Origin: Rhodobiaceae bacterium
GTDB lineage: Bacteria > Pseudomonadota > Alphaproteobacteria > Micropepsales > Micropepsaceae
Assembly: GCA_009885515.1 (NCBI GenBank)
Contig: VFKO01000092.1
Coordinates: forward strand, 1 to 9,714
DNA: 9,714 nucleotides
Direction of reading: 5' to 3'
This document shows, in pieces, positions 1 through 5,138 of this stretch. Both the position numbers and the translations under genes were made by a program. The notes under the pieces are model-generated. The model made no database searches. It saw nothing but the letters and a program-made list of their open reading frames with translations, and was not told where the DNA came from. The stretch's first letter is position 1. Every line of letters starts with the position of its first letter.

Positions 1-474
1 CGCATTGATCGTATGTCGGCATCGACGGCGCAAATGTGGTTCTGGGCCTTTGCGGCCATAATGGGCCTGTCGATGGCCTCTATTTTCCGGATCTATGTCG
101 GGGCAGACATTGTCAAAGTTTTCTTCATCACCTCCGCGACCTTCGGCGCCCTCAGCCTTTACGGGTACACAACCCCGCGCAGCTTGAGCGCCTGGGGCTC
201 ATTCCTGTTCATGGGTGTCGTCGGTCTGATCATCGCTTCGATCGTCAACATATTCATGCAGTCGAGCGCGCTGAATTTCGCCATCAGCGCCATCGGTGTA
301 TTGGTGTTCGCAGGCTTGACGGCCTACGACACGCAACAAATCAAGGAAATGTACGCGGGCAGCGACGACAGTGAGACCATGAGCAAGAAAGCAATTCTTG
401 GCGCTCTCAGGCTCTATATGGACTTCATCAATTTGTTCATCATGCTGTTGCGCCTGCTGGGCAATCGCGAATAA
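1..474 (+). CDS. Bax inhibitor-1/YccA family membrane protein, C-terminal part (5' truncated)
   Basis: The reading frame is open from base 1, so the gene begins before the window; about 157 C-terminal codons are present. The protein is almost entirely hydrophobic, with about five membrane segments. It carries hallmarks of the BI-1/YccA/YbhL family: a GLSMASIF segment, SLYGYTT, SFLFMGVVGLIIASIVNIF, AYDTQQIKEMY, and the C-terminal LYMDFINLFIMLLRLLGNR block. The two aspartates in AYDTQ and LYMDFINLF match the pair that in the Bacillus relative YetJ forms a pH-sensitive gate for calcium leak; that role is known of the family, not shown here. Bacterial members sit in the inner membrane, and some associate with FtsH proteolysis. 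The internal ATG at 13 is not the true start, because the family is about 230-250 residues long. A terminator follows 26 bases after the stop. Confidence 0.93.
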   Translation, partial: RIDRMSASTAQMWFWAFAAIMGLSMASIFRIYVGADIVKVFFITSATFGALSLYGYTTPRSLSAWGSFLFMGVVGLIIASIVNIFMQSSALNFAISAIGVLVFAGLTAYDTQQIKEMYAGSDDSETMSKKAILGALRLYMDFINLFIMLLRLLGNRE

Positions 475-500
475 CCCACGCCGCAAAACATCAAATTCTG

Positions 501-533
501 GCCCCGGACGCCCATTGGCTTCCGGGGCTTTTT
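501..533 (+). terminator. Intrinsic terminator after the BI-1 family gene
   Basis: A perfect 8-bp inverted repeat (GCCCCGGA at 501-508, TCCGGGGC at 521-528) encloses a 12-base loop and is followed directly by five Ts (529-533). It lies 26 bases after the BI-1 family stop codon, in the gap between two convergent genes. The opposite strand lacks a comparable T-run on its exit side, so it should act mainly on plus-strand transcripts. Confidence 0.88.
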
Positions 534-600
534 CACGCGCCGCAGCGTGAGACGGTGTGCCAGCGCATGAAGAAAAAACCGAGTGATTTCGACTGAATCC

Positions 601-990
601 CTATTCCACCAATTGCGGCCGCTTGGGTTCAAGCACCCGCAACACCTGCGCAAGTTCATGACCACGCTTGAGGATGTGCCCACCGGGCGCGACCACGCAA
701 TACAGCCCGTGCTCGCGCCGCCGTTTGGGATGTTTCTCGATCCGGTAAAGCGGCATTTCAGAGCTATGCCTGAACACCGCAAAGACAGCCGCTTCACGCC
801 CCATCCCGATCGCATAGTCCCGCCACTCGCCTTGGGCCACCATGCGCCCGTACACTGACAAAATGATGTTAATCTCCCGGCGATCAAACATCACCTCTTC
901 CCCCCGCTCCTGCGAGGAGGCGCCCGTGTCGTCGTTTCGTGGCGCCGGGCGTTCGCTTCCACGAAAATTGACTATGGTTTCATCGGTCAT
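601..990 (-). CDS. DUF2794 family protein
   Basis: A 129-residue soluble protein of the DUF2794 family, whose biochemical role is unknown. Residues 1-33 are polar and probably disordered. The conserved domain follows, with MFDRREINIILSVYGRMV, then GEWRDYAI, PLYRIEK and a C-terminal LKRGHELAQVLRVLE block. I place the start at the ATG at 990 (MTDETIV) rather than the upstream ATG at 1053. Starts of this MTDE type are what I recall for the family, and the longer version would overlap the upstream methyltransferase gene by 16 bases. No strong Shine-Dalgarno sequence precedes 990. The methyltransferase ends 47 bases upstream on the same strand, so the two are probably co-transcribed. No convincing terminator was found after its stop; the nearby hairpin at 534-549 has no T-run in this direction. 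Confidence 0.9.
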   Translation of the reverse strand: MTDETIVNFRGSERPAPRNDDTGASSQERGEEVMFDRREINIILSVYGRMVAQGEWRDYAIGMGREAAVFAVFRHSSEMPLYRIEKHPKRRREHGLYCVVAPGGHILKRGHELAQVLRVLEPKRPQLVE

Positions 991-1037
991 TTCCAGGGCG
1001 AAAGTCTCAACCGGCAATCGCTTCTTGGCAAGCAGGA

Positions 1038-1700
1038 TCAGCGCTTGCGGCACATGAAAATACCGTCGGCAAACGGCAAAAGCACCGTATCGACCCGTTG
1101 ATCTGCCTTGATTTTGCTGTTCAAAGCGCGAATGGCCGACGTGTCCGGGCTTGTATCAGAAAGGTCGGCAACCTTTCCCGACCACAAAACATTGTCGATC
1201 ACGATCAACCCGCCTGGCCGGACCAACTTCAACATCCGTTCGTAATAGGCATCATAGTTGGCTTTGTCGGCATCGATAAAAGCGAAGTCATATTGGTTTG
1301 CCGCGCCATCTTTTAACATCCGCTCCATCGTCTGAACGGCTGGTGCCACATGACCGGTAACCTTTCGCTCCTGGCCCGCCATGCGCCAATAGCCTCGTGC
1401 CTTTTCCATATAGTCTTCGCTGATATCCAAAGCGTCGGCGTGACCATCATCGGCCAAAGACAATGCAACACTCAGCGCACTGTAGCCCGTAAATGTACCC
1501 ACTTCGATATAGCGTTTGACGTTCATCAATTTCGCCACAAGTCCCATGAATGCACCCTGTTCAGGCGCGATTTGCATGATTGAAACGCCGCCCATCGCAG
1601 CCGTCTCCTCCCGGCATTTCTTCAATGCAGGATGCTCACGCACCCCCACATCAACGGCGTAATCGAATACCGCGTCGCCAAAACTCACGCTCTTGCGCAT
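1038..1700 (-). CDS. Family 3 O-methyltransferase (caffeoyl-CoA O-methyltransferase-like), SAM-dependent
   Basis: A 220-residue, single-domain, cytoplasmic class I methyltransferase of the metal-dependent family 3 (COMT/CCoAOMT-like). The SAM-binding glycine motif is VGTFTGYSAL at residues 67-76, and the acidic residue after strand 2 is in ALDIS near residue 92. D143 in FIDADKANY, together with D169 and N170 in VIDNVLW, keeps the spacing of the three divalent-metal ligands of plant CCoAOMT. The length is normal for bacterial members. The substrate cannot be read from sequence; bacterial homologues methylate catechol-type hydroxyls on varied small molecules. I chose the ATG at 1700 because AAGGAG (1707-1712) sits six bases upstream; an in-frame ATG at 1742 would add 14 residues not typical of the family. 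It probably heads a two-gene unit with the DUF2794 gene and is divergent from the hydrolase gene. Confidence 0.92.
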   Translation of the reverse strand: MRKSVSFGDAVFDYAVDVGVREHPALKKCREETAAMGGVSIMQIAPEQGAFMGLVAKLMNVKRYIEVGTFTGYSALSVALSLADDGHADALDISEDYMEKARGYWRMAGQERKVTGHVAPAVQTMERMLKDGAANQYDFAFIDADKANYDAYYERMLKLVRPGGLIVIDNVLWSGKVADLSDTSPDTSAIRALNSKIKADQRVDTVLLPFADGIFMCRKR

Positions 1701-1706
1701 CGAAAT

Positions 1707-1712
1707 CTCCTT
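1707..1712 (-). promoter_or_regulatory. Ribosome binding site deciding the methyltransferase start
   Basis: Read on the minus strand, this is AAGGAG, six bases before the ATG at 1700. It favours that start over the in-frame ATG at 1742, which lies upstream of the site. Confidence 0.8.
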
Positions 1713-1799
1713 TTTTCCCCATGATCGGGAAAGGCTAATCACTTGCAGTCTGCGGGCCGGGCTTGCATTCCTCGCTCAATTTCGAAAATGTGAAGGCAA

Positions 1800-2519
1800 A
1801 TGCCGAACCAGTCACTCACCCAGTATCCCAGTGATCGTCCGTTGCACGCCGCCTACGGTGCCTGCAAGGATATTGCAAGTTTTGTCGGGGGTACGCTGCG
1901 ACCGCCATGCGCTCCGCCTGTCGAAAACGTGCCGCGCGGCGATGGGCATACTGTGCTCATATTCCCGGGTTTCATGACCGGCGACTGGGCGACGAAGGGT
2001 TTGATCAATTGGCTGCGCGATGCCGGTTACGACGCGCGCGGTTGGGGGCGAGGGCTGAATTGGGGACCCACGCCGGTGGCCCTGACGCGCTGTGCCGCGC
2101 TTGTTGATGAGGCTCACCAAAGAACGGGCCGCAAGGTCAGCCTGATCGGACGAAGCCTCGGGGGATTATTCGCCAGGGAATTGGCAAAAGACTCTCCCGC
2201 TAAAATCGTGCGGGTCATCACTTTGGGCACCCCGGTGCTCTTTCCGGTCAAAACGCCCTTGTCGCCGTTTGCCGAAGCCTTCTCTGTAGGTTTCGACCCC
2301 TCATTCACGACCCGAACGGCGGATCTGCATCGCAATCCGCCAGTCCCGGTCACCGCATTCTACACCAGATCCGATGGCATCGTGCCGTGGCGCTCGTGTT
2401 TGATTGAAGAGACCCCGGCCTCAGAAAACATCGAAATTGACAGTCCTCACACCATCATGGGTTCGAACCCGGTCGCGATGCGTATAATTGCTGAGCGGTT
2501 GGCAGTGCATCCCGCCTGA
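1800..2519 (+). CDS. Alpha/beta hydrolase (esterase/lipase-like)
   Basis: A 239-residue alpha/beta-hydrolase-fold protein. The oxyanion-side strand is VLIFPGFMTGD (52-62). The nucleophile elbow is GRSLGG (117-122) with Ser119. Asp192 in SDGIVPW and His217 in SPHTIMG complete a plausible Ser-Asp-His triad in the right order and spacing. The LGTPV segment after the elbow (142-146) is common in lipase-like members of the fold. There is no clear signal peptide or membrane segment, so it is probably cytoplasmic. The substrate is unknown. The ATG at 1800 has GAAGG three bases upstream. The gene is divergent from the methyltransferase across a 99-base gap that must hold both promoters; I saw no convincing -35/-10 pair there. 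No partner gene follows closely, so it appears to be monocistronic. Confidence 0.88.
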   Translation: MPNQSLTQYPSDRPLHAAYGACKDIASFVGGTLRPPCAPPVENVPRGDGHTVLIFPGFMTGDWATKGLINWLRDAGYDARGWGRGLNWGPTPVALTRCAALVDEAHQRTGRKVSLIGRSLGGLFARELAKDSPAKIVRVITLGTPVLFPVKTPLSPFAEAFSVGFDPSFTTRTADLHRNPPVPVTAFYTRSDGIVPWRSCLIEETPASENIEIDSPHTIMGSNPVAMRIIAERLAVHPA

Positions 2520-2636
2520 GTTCGGCACTTCTGACGGTCCATTCAGCATCCACTCGCTATCTCGTGAATCGGGGTCATAGTCCCGCCGCATTTCCGCCCT
2601 TGCGTCGCCGTTTTGCGGGATCATCTTCATACGTAC

Positions 2637-2719
2637 CGGTTGGCTCGGTGGTGCGGCGAAGGCCCCGGATCATCAGCCCCCAGCCCCCTCGCGGCTTTAT
2701 CCACGCCCCGAGCCAACCG
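2637..2719. repeat. 12-bp perfect inverted repeat enclosing a C-rich loop; possible structured RNA or terminator
   Basis: CGGTTGGCTCGG (2637-2648) is exactly complementary to CCGAGCCAACCG (2708-2719). The 59 bases between can pair further: AAGGCC at 2659-2664 with GGCTTT at 2693-2698, including one G-U pair. The apex is strongly C-rich on the plus strand. A T6 run at 2724-2729 follows four bases after the outer stem, so on the plus strand it could end a transcript, either the hydrolase mRNA or a small RNA. The conserved core motifs of SRP RNA and tmRNA were not found in it. Strand and function are undecided. Confidence 0.5.
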
Positions 2720-2768
2720 CAAGTTTTTTGGAAGACTGACAAAGACTTGCCCCAGACTTGGTGTAAAA

Positions 2769-2808
2769 CCCTCCCTCGCCAACCAAAGCGCGAGGGAGGG
2801 ATTTTTTT
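2769..2808 (+). terminator. Intrinsic-terminator-like hairpin abutting the SDR start codon; possible attenuator
   Basis: A perfect 10-bp stem (CCCTCCCTCG at 2769-2778, CGAGGGAGGG at 2791-2800) with a 12-base loop is followed by A and seven Ts (2802-2808). The last T is directly next to the ATG of the dehydrogenase at 2809. The 3' arm contains GGAGG (2795-2799), nine bases before that ATG, and this is the only Shine-Dalgarno candidate there. As drawn, the folded hairpin would both stop RNA polymerase and hide the ribosome binding site. Whether it serves as a plain terminator for upstream transcription or as a regulated switch cannot be told from sequence alone. Confidence 0.8.
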
Positions 2809-3552
2809 ATGCGTCTGTCAGGACGAGTAGCCGTGGTCACCGGGGCCGCTTCAGGCATTGGCCATGCCTGCGCTCAGCTGTTTGCAAATGCTGGAGCACG
2901 TGTTCTTGCTGTGGATTTGCCAGGCAGGAATTTGGGCAGCGTCCACAAGATGCAAGGCACCATCTCACTGCTTGAAATTGATGTCTCAGCTGAAGGTGCC
3001 GCCGCCAAAATCATCGAAGCCGCCACCAAATCGCACGGCCAACTCGACATTGTCATGAATAACGCAGGCATGGCGTCGAACGCCTTGGCGGAAGAAATGA
3101 CACGCGAGGTCTGGGACCGCACCCTTGCAGTCAACCTGACCGCGCCTTTTCTGATCTGTCAGCAAGCCATTCCGTTTCTAAAGAAGAGTAGGGCAGGGCG
3201 GATCATAAATGTGGCCTCGGTCATGGCCGACGGCACAGACTACGGCCTTTCAGCCTATTGCGCCTCCAAAGCGGGGGTAGCGGGTCTTACCCGCACGCTC
3301 GCCCTCGAACTTGGCAAGTTCAACGTCACCGCCAACTATCTGCTCCCGGGGGCTATTCGCACTGGCATGACCCGGCCACTGTGGGAGGCAAGGCCAGACA
3401 TCGCTGACATTTGGGCAAAAAAATCGGCACTTCGCCGTTTGGGAGAACCCCAAGACCTGGCTCGCGCCGCACTCTTTCTGGCGTCCGATGACGGGGCTTT
3501 TGTGACCGGCCACGGTTTGAACGTCGATGGCGGGCTAATGTTGAGGGTTTGA
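2809..3552 (+). CDS. Short-chain dehydrogenase/reductase (classical SDR)
   Basis: A 247-residue NAD(P)-dependent oxidoreductase with a Rossmann fold and the usual length of classical SDRs. It has the cofactor motif TGAASGIG (11-18), Asp36 at the end of strand 2 (which usually favours NAD over NADP), and NNAG (84-87). The catalytic tetrad is Asn109, Ser137, Tyr150 and Lys154, the last two in YCASK. PGAIRTGMT lies at 180-188 and the C-terminal GHGLNVDGG is typical. Its substrate is not evident; many such proteins are labelled 3-oxoacyl-ACP reductase-like without proof. The ATG at 2809 is the right start, because the fold begins within a few residues of it and no earlier start fits. It follows a terminator-like hairpin immediately. 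The ABC operon starts 99 bases downstream on the same strand with no obvious terminator between. Confidence 0.93.
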   Translation: MRLSGRVAVVTGAASGIGHACAQLFANAGARVLAVDLPGRNLGSVHKMQGTISLLEIDVSAEGAAAKIIEAATKSHGQLDIVMNNAGMASNALAEEMTREVWDRTLAVNLTAPFLICQQAIPFLKKSRAGRIINVASVMADGTDYGLSAYCASKAGVAGLTRTLALELGKFNVTANYLLPGAIRTGMTRPLWEARPDIADIWAKKSALRRLGEPQDLARAALFLASDDGAFVTGHGLNVDGGLMLRV

Positions 3553-3569
3553 GGCTTTTAACAACTGTA

Positions 3570-3588
3570 CACTTGCGGTTGCACTTGC
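3570..3588 (+). repeat. Short direct repeat CACTTGC x2 upstream of the ABC operon
   Basis: CACTTGC occurs at 3570-3576 and again at 3582-3588, a 12-base period of slightly more than one helical turn. It sits in the 99-base gap before the ABC ATPase gene. It overlaps a weak promoter-like pair, TTGCGG at 3573-3578 and TATTTG at 3596-3601 with 17 bases between. It could be a pair of operator half-sites, or chance. Confidence 0.25.
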
Positions 3589-3651
3589 TTTTGCGTATTT
3601 GCTGGGCTCACAACTCAACTCGGTTTCTATGGCGGGTAAGCCAGCAATTCC

Positions 3652-4395
3652 ATGATCATTATAGAAGATTTGGTCCGGCGCTTTGGTAGTTTCACAGCCG
3701 TAGGCGGGATTTCGCTGCGTGTAAAAAAAGGCGAAGTTTTGGGCTTTCTGGGACCCAACGGGGCCGGCAAGTCAACCACCATGAAAATGATCACAGGCTT
3801 TCTCGCTCCCAGCGAAGGCCGCATCTCCGTTTGTGGCCACGACATCGTCGAAGAACAACTCGAAGCGCAAAGCGTAATTGGCTATTTGCCGGAAGGCGCA
3901 CCAGCCTATCCCGACATGACACCCGTACAATTTTTGTCGTTTATAGCCCGCGTTCGTGGCTTGAAAGACGAGGCGGCGCAGAAAGCAATCGATTTGGCAG
4001 TTGCCCGAACCGGCCTTCAGTCTGTACTCGGGCAGAAAATTGAAACCCTTTCAAAAGGTTTCAAGCGGCGCGTCGGTCTTGCTCAGGCGATTTTGCACGA
4101 TCCTCCAGTTCTGATTATGGATGAACCAACCGATGGCCTCGACCCAAATCAAAAGCAAGCGGTACGAAGCCTCATTCGCGCGATGAGCGCAAACAAAGCC
4201 ATCATCATCTCGACCCACATCCTGGAGGAAGTTGATGCAGTCTGTTCGCGCGCGGTCATCATCGACAAGGGGAAAATCGTTGCTGATGGCACCCCGGCCG
4301 AACTCCTTGCCAAATCGCCAACCAAGCGCTTCGATGATGTATTTCGTTCCCTGACGACGCCAGATGCCGAAATCAGGGTGGAGGGCGGACAATGA
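3652..4395 (+). CDS. ABC transporter ATP-binding protein, GldA-like
   Basis: A 247-residue ATPase subunit that powers the membrane complex encoded by the next three genes. Walker A is GPNGAGKST (34-42). The Q-loop position reads YLPEG (79-82 region), with Glu where Gln is usual, as I recall for GldA-type ATPases. The signature is LSKGF (133-137) instead of LSGGQ, again as in this subfamily. Walker B is VLIMDEP with catalytic Glu158, and the H-loop His189 is in STHI. It therefore looks catalytically intact. The C-terminal tail beyond about residue 215 is short. The ATG at 3652 gives the standard MIIIEDL beginning; the Shine-Dalgarno signal there is weak. Its stop overlaps the permease start (ATGA at 4392-4395), which indicates translational coupling. 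Transport substrate and direction are unknown; export is the usual assumption for ABC-2 partners. Confidence 0.93.
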   Translation: MIIIEDLVRRFGSFTAVGGISLRVKKGEVLGFLGPNGAGKSTTMKMITGFLAPSEGRISVCGHDIVEEQLEAQSVIGYLPEGAPAYPDMTPVQFLSFIARVRGLKDEAAQKAIDLAVARTGLQSVLGQKIETLSKGFKRRVGLAQAILHDPPVLIMDEPTDGLDPNQKQAVRSLIRAMSANKAIIISTHILEEVDAVCSRAVIIDKGKIVADGTPAELLAKSPTKRFDDVFRSLTTPDAEIRVEGGQ

Positions 4396-5135
4396 GTTTC
4401 TGGATCCTGACCAATGCCGTCTTCCGCCGCGAGTTTGCAGGCTACTTTGCAACACCCGTAGCCTATGTCTTTATCGTGATCTTCTTGCTCTCGATGGGAG
4501 CATTCACGTTCTATTTCGGTCAGTTTTTTCAATCCGGGCGCGCCGAGCTTGACGTATTTTTCGGCTTTCATCCGTGGCTCTATCTGTTTCTGATACCTGC
4601 AATTTCCATGCGGCTTTGGGCGGAAGAACAAAAATCCGGCACGATCGAATTGCTGATGACTTTGCCTGTGCCTGTGACGGCTGCGGTGACAGGGAAATTC
4701 CTTGCGGCCTGGGTATTCTCCGGCATCGCCTTGCTCCTGACCTTTCCCATGTGGGCGACTGTCAATTTTCTGGGGTCACCTGACAATGGCGTCATCCTTG
4801 CGGGATATTTTGGCAGCTGGTTGATGGCCGGCGGCTATCTTGCGATCGGATCATGCATCTCGGCGATGACGAATAATCAAGTCATCGCCTTCGTGGTCAG
4901 CGTCGTCGTCTGCTTCATGTTCACAATCTCAGGGCACAATATCGTCCTGGATTTCTTTCAAGCTTGGGCGCCTGTCTTCATTGTCAATGCGATTTCATCG
5001 TTTAGCTTTCTCACGCATTTCAATGCGATCATGGATGGCGTCATCGATCTGCGCGATTTGGTCTTCTTCGGATCACTTATCGCACTCAGCCTCTTCATCA
5101 ATTCGGTCGTCATCGACCTCAAGCGGGCGGATTGA
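4392..5135 (+). CDS. ABC-2 type permease, GldF-like
   Basis: A 247-residue polytopic inner-membrane protein that should form the channel or moving part driven by the upstream ATPase. I count about six membrane segments, near residues 22-42, 57-74, 101-124, 137-159, 165-181 and 224-242. The stretch MRLWAEEQKSGTIELLMTLP (73-92) is the coupling motif typical of the GldF/NosY-like ABC-2 group. GGAGGG at 4380-4385 is a good ribosome binding site six bases before the ATG, inside the end of the ATPase gene, and the two reading frames overlap by four bases. The auxiliary protein gene begins three bases after its stop. One permease gene suggests a homodimer or a partnership with the two membrane-anchored proteins downstream. 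Confidence 0.92.
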   Translation: MSFWILTNAVFRREFAGYFATPVAYVFIVIFLLSMGAFTFYFGQFFQSGRAELDVFFGFHPWLYLFLIPAISMRLWAEEQKSGTIELLMTLPVPVTAAVTGKFLAAWVFSGIALLLTFPMWATVNFLGSPDNGVILAGYFGSWLMAGGYLAIGSCISAMTNNQVIAFVVSVVVCFMFTISGHNIVLDFFQAWAPVFIVNAISSFSFLTHFNAIMDGVIDLRDLVFFGSLIALSLFINSVVIDLKRAD

Positions 5136-5138
5136 ACC

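Larger units (their letters stand above)
2520..2808. other. Gene-poor region with two structured elements
   Basis: This 289-base stretch between the hydrolase and the dehydrogenase has no convincing gene. Short open frames exist on both strands, but none has a ribosome binding site, recognisable domain or sensible spacing. It contains a 12-bp inverted repeat (2637-2648 with 2708-2719), a T6 run at 2724-2729, and a 10-bp hairpin with a T7 tract at 2769-2808. It is longer than the other intergenic gaps here, which suits a 3' UTR, a small RNA gene or a regulatory leader. Confidence 0.6.

Noticed and set aside
534..549. CACGC/GCGTG hairpin as a terminator for the DUF2794 gene
   Set aside because: A 5-bp stem without a T-run on the minus-strand exit side; insufficient as an intrinsic terminator.
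414..887. A 157-codon open frame on the minus strand
   Set aside because: It overlaps the DUF2794 gene in another frame and crosses the terminator and the end of the BI-1 family gene. Its composition is Trp/Arg/Gly-rich, as expected of a frame shadow.
2421..2630. Possible small minus-strand gene after the hydrolase
   Set aside because: The N-terminal part looks briefly protein-like, but the last third is antisense to the hydrolase gene, there is no Shine-Dalgarno sequence before the ATG at 2630, and no family was recognised.
2618..2674. GGATCATC twice, 49 bases apart (2618-2625 and 2667-2674)
   Set aside because: Only 8 bases and two copies in G+C-rich DNA; not enough to call a repeat element.
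2637..2729. SRP RNA or tmRNA
   Set aside because: The stem-loop shape suggested an RNA gene, but the SRP core (GGUCAGG / GGAAG-AGCAGCC type elements) and a tmRNA tag or tRNA-like end are absent.
2564..2975. Two plus-strand open frames across the gene-poor region
   Set aside because: Both cross the inverted repeat and the terminator-like hairpin and run into the SDR gene in other frames. Their products are Arg/Pro/Cys-rich with no motif.
4149..4631. A 160-codon open frame on the minus strand
   Set aside because: Antisense to the ABC ATPase and permease genes, whose motifs are unambiguous.
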